Shown here: positions 19,756 to 33,095 of the stretch, piece by piece
How positions within the stretch are numbered: the first letter of the stretch is position 1
Layout: every line of letters starts with the position of its first letter
NCBI GenBank assembly: GCA_022818135.1
Contig: JAFMSR010000010.1
Location: 8,913,688-8,977,687 of the forward strand
Direction of reading: 5' to 3'
Source: Saxidomus purpurata
Taxonomy: Eukaryota > Mollusca > Bivalvia > Venerida > Veneridae
DNA length: 64,000 bases
Made by a program: the position numbers and the translations under genes
Notes under the pieces: generated by a model
What the model saw: the letters and a program-made list of their open reading frames with translations, nothing else
Told to the model about the DNA's origin: nothing
Database searches by the model: none

Positions 19756-22700
19756 TATGATGAGATGGTTCGGATATTTCCGAACGATACCGTATATTGC
19801 CGGATTATTACGAATCCGGATGTTTCACACGAGTAATGTTTGTGCACCGAGACAGTTTAAACTTATTTAACATTTTACCCCCCATTTAAATTAACAAGTT
19901 TATTCATGCGTGTTTATACTTTACACAGTTATGTGTTCAATATATAGCTAAATTTGAAATTGAAATGTGTTTCATGGATATAAACCAATTACTCTATGAA
20001 AACGTTCCAACAAATATAACCCTTTAAAAATTAGAAAACATTGAATTTATAACGTGTTTATTTCAAACAACGACAACCCGTAAATTAAGATACATCTTTT
20101 GGCCACTTCCAAGAAAATTTTAATTAAAAGGTACCCCCCCCCCCCCACACACACACACACACACACATTGAAAATAGCTAGTTGCTCCTCCTCCGCCCCC
20201 CTCCCCGACTTTTTATGCAAGCTTTTATTAAACTAGTTCAGGAAAATGTTATTTCAGTCTGGCAAGTGTAATAACATATTTCTGACTTCTTTAATCAAAG
20301 GTTGTATGAAATAACGTTTGTCTGATTCTCACATTTATTACGTCCTTTAAACTGTCTCGGTGCACAATAACTACCAAAAATACCCAAGCCGTTCAATTTT
20401 CAATTTTTCCCCACAACACAACAATTCTGATACCATTAAACGACCAATACTTCACCATTATTGTCGAAGTTTTAGTAAATATATAAGAAGTGCAACTCCC
20501 ACTATAAGGTACTACTGTATAACAGTAATACTTTCCCCTGAAACTGAATCCCAATAACATCTGGTGAGCTGGAAAAATATTCCCTGATAATAACCTTTCG
20601 TACGATCGAACCGATAAGAAACTGAGTCAATATTAAAATATTGAACAGTAATTTTCTAATCTTCGAATATAAGTTTTTGCTTCCAAATTAATTTATTGAA
20701 CTTTTGTAATAACAAATCTAGCCTCCTTTCAACAGCTTATTTTCCGAAATGCTCAATGGATTAACAACCTTGGGAACAACCAGGTGTTTCAATTGTGAAA
20801 TTACACTTTAACATTTCTCTAAAAAGATTCTTCCACAAACAAACAAGATTTTCTAAAGCTGATTTGTTAATTTTGAGAAACAAAATGTTCAGACGTGTAC
20901 TGGAATGCGATTTTATAACCGTGGTTCAAAACATGAATTATCTCGGGATTAGTACCTATTTTTCCCAAACATTTGCATGTTTGGGTTCACGAATTGACAT
21001 AATTAATGAAAGTTTTCAAAAGAACTTTGAGAATTATTTGTCAATAGATTAAAAAAGCCATCAAATTAATCATGAAAAAATAAATACCCATCATTGCTGA
21101 TGGAGATGCTTCGGCTAATTTTGACTGTGGTGAGGGAACATCTCTGCTAAAGTAAGTCTCTGAACTGCTTGGCACAGGTTGGAACCGACTTGTAGTAATG
21201 TAGCAGTCTACCAAATAATGCCTCTTTGTCGACATACCGATACCGCCTTGGCGTGGCCATTGAAATGTTTATCAGCAAGAAGTTATCAATAAACAACCAA
21301 CAGAACCCAGTGTTAAACTAAAAAATAGCCTTCATAGATTTTATGACATGCTTTGATTTGATATAAAATGGAAGCAATCTTTGGGGGACATTGAACGTTC
21401 ATGCCTGAAAGGGAAACCATATAATGCAATAACTGTTATAATAATAGAAAACAGTGGTATAAGAGGTATTGTATGTTTTCCTGAAATATCAGTGTTCTGT
21501 TAACATTATTATTCCCTGACGAATTTGCTTTGACACAGATACAGTTATTTGATTACCTTTGAAATGATGTATACATGCATTTCATTACCAAGTCGGCAAA
21601 AGTCGAATTTCAAATGAACTGTGATTGCACTAGTTCAGGCTTTATCATAACATGAAATTTATATTCTGCATAAACTAGAGTAAAATTTAAATTGTGGTAC
21701 ATGGGCAAGCAAATTGAAGCAATACGGAGGTCAGTAATTTATCCGTGACTCATCCGTAATCTGTTATCTAATTTCGCCAACAGGCAAAATACGCAAAACT
21801 TCTTTGAATAGCTTATAGAAAAACTAAAGTGTTCGTTCTGCTTTTTCATTAAGACACAAAGAGTACAAACTTCATTCCTAAGAAAGCTGACGTTTCTATA
21901 TTTATGAATATATGTCTAAACATATTTCATGAAGATTCGCATGTACAGAGTGCAAATATTCGCATGGTATGTTATGTATTTTACCTAAAGTTGTTTATCA
22001 TTTTTATTCTTTAAATGACATTGATATTGTGTCAATTTTGTGTCGTATTACTAGTATTCAGAAATGAAACTAAAACTCTCAACGTACATAACATTGCATA
22101 CTTTCAAGTCCTATACATGTTTGATAACAATTGTATTATTACAGGTGATATTTATATCAGACTTTCCCAGTTGATTAATACGCAAGTGCGCACAAAGAAA
22201 CTTTTTGTTTATTTTAGGCCATTTTTGGCGTCGATCCAAGATAAAGCCTCCGATTGACTGAAATATTGTACTATTTGTAATTGAAGTTCTCGTACAATCA
22301 GCGAACAACGTTACATCATACTGATTGTACATGAAGAGTGTTAGGAAGATTTTACTTTGATTTTATCGCAATATATTTATTGATTAGCGTATGAAAACGT
22401 TCCATTTGCTGTTGTCGGGTACAATCCAATTAGGGTGCAAAAGCTAAGGAAGGTTTATTTTAATATGATAATCGCTTCAAAAAATTAATGGAATTGTTCA
22501 ATGTAAAAGATGGACAATTTATCACGGTAAGGACTAACTATATCCTGTTATAATAACCTGTTAATCTTAGGATCTCTGTTAAGAGTTTAGCTTTTTTCGG
22601 GTCTTTTGTTAGAAATGGAAACAATTACTGCCATAGCTGTATTAGAACGTTTTTTGCCGTATGTATATCATCATATCATTGAATGAAAAAAATGAATTCT

Positions 22701-23424
22701 CGCAGAAATCTTTTCTGTAGGAACGAGTAGTTTATCGTATTACTAAGTATATCATATCACTTATTGCATTAAAACCCACGGCAAATAACAATAAGTCCAA
22801 ACACGGTAAATTGGAAAATGGCATATTTAGCAAATTAGTAGAGGACTTGGGTTAGATACCCGTCAGGATTGTGTCTTTTGCAAGACATTTAATGCAACAC
22901 TTTCCTTAGATCAAATATACATAATTTACGCAAAGCCTGACACTAATGCAAAGAAAAAAAGTCTTGTTCACTCTTCTTGATTTTATATACAACAACAGCA
23001 AAGACAAGATTTATTAAGTTTTTAGACAAAACACTATACTTCTCAGCCAAAGTACATATGGATCTGTTTTTATAGGAATTTTAGTGCATGCTTCATCACT
23101 ATATGCAATTCAGGTGATTGACTTAAATCAAATTGTTCTGAGGAATCTTTAGAATAACTGCTCTTGCAATACTTGTGTCAAATGTAGTTTTGTTGATACA
23201 GTTATATTATGATTCTGGTACTTCTCAAAATTAGAAATTTGTTTGGAAGTAACAGTAGGCCTACTACATCAGATTATGTAAATATTCTCTATAGAAGTTC
23301 ATAAAATGAAACTGCAGTGACAACAATTTCTACAGATAGCACTAATATCAGTTCTAGATTATTAGTTTTGTCTACCATATAATCATGCATCATCTCTGAC
23401 TACATTTTAAAACGTGAATCGTAT
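19756..23424. other. Intergenic region, no gene recognised
   Basis: AT-rich, with a poly(C)/(CA)n microsatellite at about 20132-20166. A 64-codon minus-strand ORF at 21041-21235 has no recognisable domain. No splice-bounded domain exon was found. Confidence 0.5.
20132..20166. repeat. Poly(C) and (CA)n microsatellite
   Basis: About 14 C followed by about 10 CA dinucleotides. Confidence 0.9.
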
Positions 23425-24045
23425 GTGAAATGATGTATATTCCAACTTTTCCATGTCATTCCCCTACTTTGTTCTTCCACATTGTAAGGTCCGTTTAAAT
23501 TTGCCATCTGGCACTAAGAATACTACCAGCCTCCTCTCTTTATAATAATTTGAATAGAAAATATCATCATCCTGATCCCATGTAGGAAACTTCATCTCGC
23601 CATGTCTGAGTGTTAAGCTATCCTCTGCTGGTCCACTACCATTTGGTTTGTTCAATTCATACTTATAAGATTCATCCCATATCGAGAAGGAGGTGTATTC
23701 TGCATACGCAATATCGCCAACTTGATCAATTAGGTCAATACGCAACCCTATAGCTTCCACTGTTGGTAAGAACCCATTTATTTCATTTCAGAACCTGAAG
23801 TTGGCACGAAGATTTCCAAATCCTTCTTTGTTATCATCCCAACTTTTGTAGAAGTCACTATTCTACGTGGTATAACGGTCCAGCCTCCTCGGAATGTATC
23901 CATATCAAAAGGTACCGTGAACCAACTACTTCATGTTGGGTAAATGTTAAAAATCCTGTTTTTGCGGACATGTGAATGTTTCGTATGACCTGACAAACTC
24001 TTGGAAGATTACAGTTTGTACAGGAACTACTGACGTCTGTTGCTA
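23425..24045 (-). pseudogene. FReD exon remnant of the pseudogene
   Basis: Longest open part reads IGLRIDLIDQVGDIAYAEYT and MKFPTWDQDDD, matching the intact gene's LRVDLIDQFGDIGFTEY and MKFSTRDQDND. Upstream GGWTVIPRR and downstream ANLNGPYNVEE lie in other frames. Confidence 0.85.
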
Positions 24046-24749
24046 AAAGTAAACGTAATTATGGGATTATTATGAATATTATAATCATGCAACACAAAGT
24101 CCCTAGCCGGACAGTAAGCGATGTACATATGACCAAAATTTTCCCACAGCTTAAGGAGTTAAGTATATAGTCCAATGACCTCTGAATCCAACGATTGACC
24201 TTGAACTTATCATCATGATAACATTGACATTTGACCCAAGCTTTGTAATAATTCCTTTAATTGATTAAGTGGATTTTGCCTGATGATCTTTGACCCTTAA
24301 AGGTGACCTTCACATTGACCTGCACACTTCCAAAAATGGATTATGTACATGCGAAAACCCGACATGGCAGAAATCAGAAATCATAGTTTCGGGTTTATTT
24401 TATGCTGTTAATATCTCATTAGATTTCAGATGTAGTTCTTTCTCACATTTTCTGAAACTAAGTCAGGTTAGATGGCAAATAATTGTCCTAGCATTCGAAC
24501 ATTTATTATTTGAGTACGTTAAGAATTATTTTAGATCTGGTGACGATTCCGAGTCTGACAATCATGATTTGCTATGTTGCTCAGATTCTTAGCAATGGAT
24601 TATTAAATTAGATTCTGACTATTGATATAGTGGCTTTATAATTGTTTTGAACTATTCTATATTTAGATAAGAATGCACAAAGAAACCGGAAAGAGAGCTC
24701 TAAAGAATTGTCCCATATTTAAAGCTAAAATGCTGTGTTGGCTTACATC

Positions 24750-24893
24750 TTTTACACTGAGGGTAGTAAGACCATGTCCCATTTCATAGACAAGTTGATC
24801 CGTCTTCTTCATTTCTCTCAGTATAACCTATGCTTCAATTGAATTATATTGAAGATCCAAAGGTTGTCATGTTCCCACTCTAATGTAGTTGCT
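24750..24893 (-). pseudogene. Sushi exon remnant A
   Basis: Minus-strand sequence ending TGGTCTTACTACCCTCAGTG matches the intact sushi exons. The start of the domain is deleted, frames are broken and the GAG|GTAA donor is not preserved. Confidence 0.75.
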
Positions 24894-25832
24894 CGACAAT
24901 CAGAAAATGTAACTTTTTAAAAGGCTTGTTTGTGTTATATGTGTTAACCGATCCCAAGACCTCAATGTAAGTCAAACCACTAATACACTTTAACAAATTA
25001 ATCGTAAAGAAAGGGTGAACCGGAGCATGTCAAACATATTTTTACATGGTCAGTTTTATGTTTAATGCATTATCTGTCAGCAAATACTGTAATTTGAGCA
25101 AACCACGACTACATTCTACCAGATTATTAGAATGATATGTTTAGCAACATTGTTTGCGGTTACATGATGCATCAGGAAGAAAATCATGATCGCCCGGTAT
25201 AGTATAACGAAAATTGATGGTCAACAATTAATACACTGATCTCATTTTTATTTGTTCAGAGTCGATCCATGAAACTTAAAAGGGCTGACCGAGAAATTTG
25301 TTTTGTTAAAATAGAAATTGAAGCAAATGAAACAGCGGTTCATTTAGTGTGTGAAGCGGGTTCTTACGTCCCTTCTACATTCCTCAAATTCCAGACAATG
25401 ACTCTGTTAAAGAAATTGTTTTAGGGTTCTCAATCGCTCAACCCGAGCAATGTCTACTTAAGTGAGCTTACAATAACACATGGTGTTCGGTAACAGCTTA
25501 ATAAATAGTAAATTCTTTCGTATTGTACAGACGGTAATGATCTGTAAGTGATATCATCTTTTACCTATATAGGTCTGTGCGTGTTTCAGACTATGTGTGA
25601 ATAACACGGTCAACATTTACTGCGGTGAGCTTAAATGTACGCATACTATTTGGTAAGAAGTAGTAAAAAGATTAATACTAGTGTAATATGAAGTCAAAAG
25701 GTTTTCTCTTTTGCAACTCAAAAACATAAATATGTTTTATGCATTCTTTTTACTACACGCTAAAGAAAAATCAAACGTATAAGGCTGATGTAAACCGCAT
25801 GGACATGGTAAAACATGTTCTTATGTTATAAT

Positions 25833-25985
25833 TACCTCGAATATATTTAGGATAATAAGGCCATTCTCCATCCAGGGGACAAGTAGATTTTTTTTCTCCC
25901 TCTGTCTCTGTGTAACCTTCTTTACAGTGAAATTTAACTGTAGATTCAACCGATTTCATATTGCCAAAGACCATTATCTAATGTA
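25833..25985 (-). pseudogene. Sushi exon remnant B
   Basis: Reads VFGNMKSVESTVKFHCKEGY then STCPLDGEWPYYPKY. The final domain Cys is Tyr, and the first part needs a frame change. Confidence 0.8.
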
Positions 25986-26227
25986 TGTGCACGGCACCCT
26001 AGAATATCACATTTAGGTCTCATTAAATTATATAGGGTTTCAAATATATGTTGGGGTAAAATACGTCACCAAAGCTTTATCCCGCTTTAATTTAACTTGT
26101 GGTGATTTACTGTTAAATTTAGAAAAACTCCGGACTGAATAGCTATTTAGTTATTTAAAAAGTATGTGTACAGTGCTTGTTTAGAAGTGAGATTTTTATC
26201 AAGGCACGAGAAATAGAATGAACAAAT

Positions 26228-26299
26228 ACCTGTCTCTGTGCGTGTCTCAGACTAGATATCACATGTCTCTCCCTTAGCACACGGACAGCCTCTCTGTAA
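26228..26299 (-). pseudogene. Cys-rich module remnant
   Basis: Reads RGCPCAKGETCDI, then TAG, then SETRTETG after an AG acceptor. It is the degraded match of the 15806-15869 exon. Confidence 0.75.
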
Positions 26300-27429
26300 C
26301 TTAAAGACATGAAGTTGATATGATTAACAAGTTTATTCATCTACAATTCCGGTTAAACTAAAGGTCAGACAGGCGAAAAGGTAAGCAGACAAATGCTAGT
26401 ATTATTTGTTGTAGTCGGCGATATCTTTTTAAGCTCCTATCATTATTCTCTTGAAAGAAAGTCCAGATAAGTAATCATTCTTGCACAGAAAAACAGTTTG
26501 TCCAATTATGTCTGAAATATAAAAAATAAGATGAGCAAACAACTAAAAATTACTTTTAAGTTCATCATGAAAAGTATAAAATATAAGCATTGACTTGAGC
26601 TTATTTGAGATAATATACATTTGGCGTATATGAACATTTTAATGTTGTAGTGTGTACAGAAAGTAATAGCAAAGGACACAATTATGATTATCCAGTGTCA
26701 TATAAGGTCAAAAAGAACTGTTGCAGCTACTGCTCCAGCCTCCAATACAGTTAAATTGTATTTGAAACAATACTAAGATATAACAGGTAATACATTTCAT
26801 GGTCCAAACATTAAGAAAGTGTACAAAAAGCATTGGTGGCAACGACTACAGGCTGGTAGCAAACATTTGCAGGTACGTGGAATTTTCTTGCATTATATCT
26901 ATTTGGTTGTAGTTTGTATCATGGAGCATTATGTCTCATCGTTCCAAGTTTAAATGTTATGAATAACACAATATTTCTCGCTTTCCGATTGTAAAATCGA
27001 GCAATGTACTACATATCTTCATGTTAACATTTCGAGCCGTGTACATATTTGATCCCATTTGGCATTCGCAACAACCGTTGCTACACTAAACAGATATGAC
27101 GGAAGGAGCTTCTCTCGTTGTTTAGATAAATGATTTTACGACAATCCATGTTGCTTTCCGTAAGCTATAAAAATGGACTGCTTAAGTCTGATGTTCTGAA
27201 GTAAAGTGATTAACCACAAAGTTAATAGGCCTGAGTTGTTTATAACTAAGCAGCTGAACGACAAAGAATTGTTTATTAAACGATTAACACCACTAAAAGG
27301 ATATTATTTCGATTCTAACATGAAAAAGAATGCCGATTGACAAATAGTCTCTAAAAGATTAAAATGCAACGTGCAATATTTATTAGTGTCTCATTAGGCG
27401 CAGTTTTATTGTTACGCGACTTAAGTTTA

Positions 27430-27735
27430 TGCAGCAAAATTAAACATAACATAAGGAAGTAAGTCCGTGTCATTTCTCTTGACGAAAAGACGGGAACCCC
27501 TTTTTGCACTAATTATTGTAAAATTGCCATCGTCATCAGGCAGGAGTTCACACAAAAGAAAACGTCTTTGGTAATAAATCGCCTGACAGTCGGCCCTTAA
27601 GGCACACGCGTTCATGATACCTTTATCATCCTACTTAGAACTTTGTCAGAATCTAATCAAATACCGTTTATGGAATCTCATTTTGATAAAGGAAATAACA
27701 AAATATGAACAGTTTTGTGGACTCCTTCGCTACAA
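27430..27735 (-). pseudogene. PAN and signal-peptide exon remnant
   Basis: Reads CALRADCQAIYYQRRFLLCE, clearly the PAN block of the intact gene. A deletion just upstream and stops in the leader region disable it. Confidence 0.8.
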
Positions 27736-28170
27736 ATGCTCTGGTGTTCAAGGACCAGACGGTTTATAAATATTTTATAAACACAGCATGTTTTGTATTT
27801 CACAGCAAATAACTTATTTGATAATGCAAAGCGTTTTACAGAAATGATCTAAATTGTATTCAATCTTAGGGCTAGAAAAGAAATACGGAACAGTGAAAGT
27901 TGTGAAGGAAAGCTTTTAAGCCGTGCTTAAAGTATATTTCTTTTTAGATAAGGTTTTAAGATTTACATTACGATAGAGGACAATGATGTGCCTGACTAAG
28001 TGTCTGAGCTTACTTCATTTGTAATGTATTCATTTGATAATTTTGTGCAAGACATCGAAGGCAATGAAACTAGCTCTAGGTCAATACAAAATATCAGTTA
28101 GCAATCCGTATGTCATATTTTTCTCAATAATTATAATCTTATGACAACCTTCTGCAACTCGTTTGTAATA

Positions 28171-28285
28171 GTTAGAGACTAAATACATGTAGTGACATTT
28201 ATACAATATAGAAACCCAAAGGAGGGAGCGCTTGCGACCGACTGGGTTTCTATGTTGTATAAATTTCTCTATCTTAGTCTCTAAC
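28171..28285. mobile_element. Short hairpin (MITE-like) element
   Basis: Outer arms GTTAGAGACTA and TAGTCTCTAAC; inner 22-bp arms at 28197-28218 and 28243-28264 (ATTTATACAATATAGAAACC and its near-complement). Loop is GC-richer. Confidence 0.6.
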
Positions 28286-28290
28286 TGACT

Positions 28291-28496
28291 TAGCGTTTGC
28301 CCTACATTTAGTCTTTATTTACTACATTTTATATGTTTTATGACGTCATGCGTAAACATGTATATAGAGTCTCGCTCTATCAAGATAGAGTGATACATAG
28401 ACATAGAATAACCTGTCAGAGGTTTATGGCAAATAGACAGGGAACATTTTAAAAATTTAGATATTTTCATTGGACAAAAATGTAGGGCAAACACTA
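28291..28496. mobile_element. MITE-like element with GTTTGCCCTACATTT ends
   Basis: TAGCGTTTGCCCTACATTT at the left is mirrored by AAATGTAGGGCAAACACTA at the right, with a further internal hairpin. About 206 bp, non-coding. Confidence 0.6.
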
Positions 28497-29894
28497 AATT
28501 TCTTTAGAAAGTATTTATATACTCGTGATGTACTTTTGTGTTTACATTTTCGGATTGTCTTTTTACCACATTTATTGCCACCCACCACACATTACGCTGA
28601 CAGGTGTTGATACGTTGAAATGGTTTTCAAATGTTAAACTTTCCATAAATGTCATCCGATAAGTATAGACATATTTTTCATTAATATATCACTTATAAAT
28701 TTCTGTATTACATTCTCATCAACATTTATCGTTAATAGATAACTCAATATCATTTGATATTTTCTAGAAGATATACTTAATTTACGTGAAGAATGCATGC
28801 GTAAACTGTGGTATTTCTTTTATGTAATTAAAACCTGCTTTACCATACATTTTATGAACTGTATTCTTTTAACAACTTTATTTAATTCTATTTTGTTTCG
28901 CATTGTTGGTCAGAATGAAAACATGTTGCTTCAGTTTTAAATGTCTATTCAACTAGTAAAGCGTACTTTACAAATACCTAAGGCTATGCAACATAGGGTA
29001 ATTAAAAAACATTCTTTCCTCTATTCGTATCTCTCCAAGTACTTAACGTCGAAATAATACTAAGGAAAGTGGGATTTTAAATTTTAGAAGCCTTTTTAAC
29101 ATTAGATTGGATACGTTTCTGAGAAAGGTCAAGACATTCTTGTCGCTATCTCGGACAAGACTACAAAATCTCGACGAGAATCTTGGTTATGAAACCCGAA
29201 TTGAATATGAGTTGATGCAAGGTCAATTTATGAGGTTAAAGAAATTGGCGTTAAACTTATTCTTTCTAGTTTTTTAGATCACCCGTGCACAAATTGCTCA
29301 AAGGTTAGCTATTATAATAACCGATTGTCCCTCTGCTACAATGATCTATATTTTATCGGAATTTATCTATATTAGATATTGTTCAAATTTAAAACTAGGT
29401 CACCTAGGCTAAAAAACTAGGTCATAGGGTCAAACTGTAGAAAATATTGTAAGCAGTCTAGAGATCATACGTTCTACCTTTAAGTTATATTTATGAAATA
29501 GGTCAAAATGCTTGTCTCAATAATTGCGTCAAGTTTAGATCTGGGTCACCTAGAGTACAAATCTAAATCCCACAGAAAAGCCTTGATGACACTCCAGAGG
29601 AATCACCAAATACCCAATATTCATAAAGCAAAATTATTATGTTTGTCCTGATAATTTCTAGGTCAAGTTTAATACCACACCGTGATGAAAATTGGATAAT
29701 GATTTCTAGGGCCGCAATACCTACATCACCAGATCAAATCAAAGAAAAGCCTCATTAACACTCTAGTGGTCACATTTAATCAGAGTGTATGTCTCAATGA
29801 TTTCTAGGTAAAGTTCTGGTGAGCTATATAGAGCCATATTGACACTCTTGTCTAAAATTTGTTACGTTATAAAGTAAGTTAATAATCTTCTTTA

Positions 29895-30018
29895 AGCCAA
29901 TGTGAAATGTAATGTTTATGTGTCTTGCTTGAAGACACTACCATTACTTGGGCACCGGTGTACATCGAAACCGGGACCTATGGCGATCTCGCTACCACTG
30001 CACCAAAGCGGCTCCAGT
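29895..30018 (-). mobile_element. tRNA-derived SINE head (unit A)
   Basis: On the minus strand, A box TGGTGCAGTGGTAGCG and B box GGTTTCGATGTAC are spaced as in a tRNA gene, but the sequence does not close into a full tRNA. The same insertion is present in unit B, so it predates the duplication. Confidence 0.65.
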
Positions 30019-30074
30019 AATTATGTTATTAATCACACTAAAATGTTACAATGAATAATTTTCAAATTAAGTTT

Positions 30075-31075
30075 CGACAGGAAATGATATAATGATGGGT
30101 CAATGACTTAAGTTTTTCGCAAAATTAATGTTCAGTGATACACTATCAGATCCAGGTGCTAAATGCAGAATGAGCCAGAATTTTGGTATTGTAAACGTTT
30201 ATGTATGTGGTGTGTTTTTCAGAATGGTTACCAATTTTAATCTTTTCTAATGTAGTATGTCATACTTTAGAATGTAAAATTAGAGATAATGGTATTTCTA
30301 TCATCATCTGAATACATATTACGCTCCATATTAATACCCCATCCACTTTACTAAATTCATTTTTTTCAATTTTTATTAAATGAATATTTTCATGATAAAG
30401 GAATAACAAGGTTTTTCAGATATTTTGCCTACAGTTTGATTAAAACCTTTGTTTTAGAATGCAAATATAAAAAATGGGGGTTAATGTGCATATTAGAAAC
30501 AAATTCAATAAAAACTGACAAAAAAATGTTTTTTAGATTTCGATGGGCTTTGAAATATGACGGCATAGGTCTGTAACATAGAACTGTAAAAGGAACTAGT
30601 TGTTTATGTATTTTATACTCTAACAATTATTCTTGTATTAAAGCTTGAATTAGGTAAATATCTTAAATGTTTTTTGAGAAATAACTATTTTCTACCCCTA
30701 CCCCAATTTTGGCATATGGAAAATTTTGTCAATTAAGTCACAAATGTGAGGTCAAAATATTTTTGCACTAAAATATTCCTATTGTGCCTAAGTTGTTTAC
30801 TACTACATAATTGCTTTTTCCAGGTAAATTATCATTTTTGAAATATAACAAATGTAAATTTCCGGAAGTGCAAACATCCAAAATCTCACCAGTGACTCCC
30901 CTTGTTTAAACAAATGTTTAATGTTTTGCACTAAAATATTCCTATTGTGCCTAAGTTGTTTACTACTACATAATTGTTTTTTTCCAGGTAAATTATCATT
31001 TTTTAATAAATATGACAAATGTAAATTTCCGGAAGTGCAAAAATCCAAAATCTCTCCAGTGACTCCCCTTAAAAG
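30075..31075. repeat. Dispersed repeat R1, copy 2, with an internal duplication
   Basis: Matches the two halves at 9455-9735 and 10780-11345 without the LINE insertion. Its last 140 bp (30763-30903) is repeated at 30931-31075, which starts AAAATATTCCTATTGTGCCT. Confidence 0.7.
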
Positions 31076-31082
31076 ATGTTTT

Positions 31083-32731
31083 CGAAAATGTCACAAAAAG
31101 TGCACATCTTTTGAAGTCTGCTGGACGAAGATCACAGAAAGGGGAGGAGGGACGTATAAATGCATATATTGCCCCTTACGTAGCATGCGGAGTTGTCTAT
31201 CAAACTGTGGGTACACGCCAGAGTTGTAGACACAATAGAATATGTAAATATAAAACAACAAAAGGCAAAATTATTTTAATCGCATTTAATATGGTTTGAG
31301 ATCAACAATTTATTCATTAACATGTATTATGAAACAACAGTGCAATTTAAATTAAACATATAAAACAATATCATGACATATGTTATCTATTCCTTTGTTA
31401 CACAGACAAAAATATGACACCTGTTTTTCTGTGTTAATAAATAAGCAATGATTATTCAGCAAAACAACATCAAATATGGGTATTTTGTTTTAAGTCTCAC
31501 CCGAAAGACTCTAGGTCATATCAAACAAAAAGAACGTTAAATTGACAACAATTCATGATTAAAAATGTAACATTGATTTTGCAGGTTTGTACCTTGTCTA
31601 TTACAAACATTTTCCATTTCAATAAAGTTAAGTAAAGTTTTTAGTATTATACTTAATGCATGATCTCATACATCTGTCTGGTTTATATATAGGTGCGAAA
31701 TACTGTACAGTAGTGAAGTTTAGTCCTGATCGCACGTGCATAATAAGAATAAACTAGCCCTGGAATATTGTATAGAAATATACCGCAACTTCTTCCAATG
31801 AATGAATGATACTGATTATTGTTACAAAACAAGTCAACATATCTGTCAAAAATAATGTATGTCTATTGTTTTAGATGTTCAGGTAGTCCTCTGCATTTCA
31901 AGACTTAAAACAGTATAGTTTTCCCTGTGTGTTTGTTTCAAATTTCAAAATTAACTAGGTCTCAACTGAAAAAGTCCGATTATGTGATTATTTACTTGTT
32001 AATTCATTCATGCATTATAAATCTCAACCGTAAAATGTTTTAAGTATTATTTTTTTGCATTATAATTCTTCAAAGTTTAGTATGTAGTAACTGCTGCTGT
32101 TTACATGGATAAGATTACTGAAATGTTGAAGAAGAAGTTACGCTATATATCTTTATTATAATTATGTTTTTAAACATGTATTGCATGTAGCCACATAGCT
32201 TATGGTCAATGAAGATGCATAAAGTAAAACTTGTAAATGATGACGTGTGGAGAGTTATTTCTATGAAAGAGAAATGAAATGAGCCTAACGAGAAAGGCGG
32301 ATTGTCTTTTTTCCTACTACGGTAAAAAAACCTCTAGCTACAAAGCGTATACTGGTACCATGCTTGTTTTTAAGAATAAAAATTTAATTATGACGATATC
32401 GCCTAATCAAAGATTTTGTGAGATGTTCAAATGTTGAAGAATTTTCGAAGGGTTCAAATCCAATAAAAGTTTAGACCCAACAGCATTTAATACTGTGTAT
32501 ATGATAAAAGGTACCAAAGCGAGAGTAAATATAACATATTAGTCTGCCTTCAAGCCGACATTACTATCACTCTGCGGTGAAACTAAAGCTAAGGAGTGCA
32601 TGATTTTAGTCTTGATCAGTTGATTCTTTGACTTCTTGTATACACGTCTCCTGTATATTTTACTGAATTTCTTCTATTCAAACTTTATACATGGATACTT
32701 ACATTTATCAAAAGAGTATATTTAAAGGATT
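31083..32731. other. 3' flank of the unit A acidic-protein gene
   Basis: Conserved with unit B except for about 700 bp (roughly 31810-32510) present only in A. A Cys-containing ORF at 30921-31229 is not preserved in unit B and was not called. No second gene seen. Confidence 0.5.
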
Positions 32732-33095
32732 TCACGTCTCCCCATATTTATTTTCTCTCTCCTCATATTTCTTTTCTCTCTCCCCATTGAAACCAGAGGA
32801 AAACAAATGATTCTTTCTCGTATTGTCATATCTACTTTGCATTTCAGCAAGATTTTCTAAGTATTTACGTCTAATTTCTTCTATATCCTTGTTTCTATCC
32901 CGTTCTTGTGTAGTACTTATTCTTTTGCCACTTTGCGTATTTGCGACATTACCAGCGTGGTTGACCTGTTGCTGGGACACAAATTTTTTTCCTATCCCAC
33001 CTTTAGTTTGCTGAACAAGATCTGCAGTAGCGTGGTGACGTTGCATATTATGGTGCTGTGCATTGAAACTGTGCTTGAAAAAGTCATCATCCGAC
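32732..33095 (-). CDS. Copy A exon 3: C-terminal helical region
   Basis: Acceptor TTTTTAG|GTCGG. Reads SDDDFFKHSFNAQ...SQQQVNHAGNVANTQSG...EIRRKYLENLAEMQ and ends with KYGET and TGA. It aligns end to end with copy B exon 3. Confidence 0.88.

Larger units (their letters stand above)
23425..27735 (-). pseudogene. Decayed paralogue of the PAN-sushi-FReD gene
   Basis: All module types of the upstream gene recur in the same order and strand but broken. PAN: about 27430-27660; a 13-nt deletion removes the first conserved Cys and shifts the frame. Cys-rich module: about 26228-26299; CDI is followed by TAG and one Cys is Arg. Sushi: about 25833-25985; last Cys changed to Tyr. Sushi: about 24750-24893; frameshifts and an altered donor. 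FReD: about 23425-24045; several frameshifts, the first CDMD Cys lost, and two TAG codons in the GGWWY region. The signal-peptide region also carries stops. With introns present this is a duplicated, not processed, pseudogene. A partial transcript cannot be excluded. Confidence 0.8.
27736..29753. other. Repeat-rich intergenic region
   Basis: Contains two adjacent hairpin elements (28171-28285 and 28291-28496). From about 29290 there is a repeat with recurring TCAATGATTTCTAGGTCAAGTTT and CTAGGTCACCTAG motifs, which runs into the left edge of the segmental duplication. No gene seen. Confidence 0.55.

Noticed and set aside
24290..24592. 100-codon plus-strand ORF between pseudogene exons
   Set aside because: It begins in GACCTT-rich repeat sequence and has no domain; it lies in an intron of the minus-strand pseudogene.
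30921..31229. Cys-rich 102-codon plus ORF at the end of repeat R1
   Set aside because: The start lies in an interspersed repeat. The corresponding unit B sequence does not keep the frame or the Cys positions.
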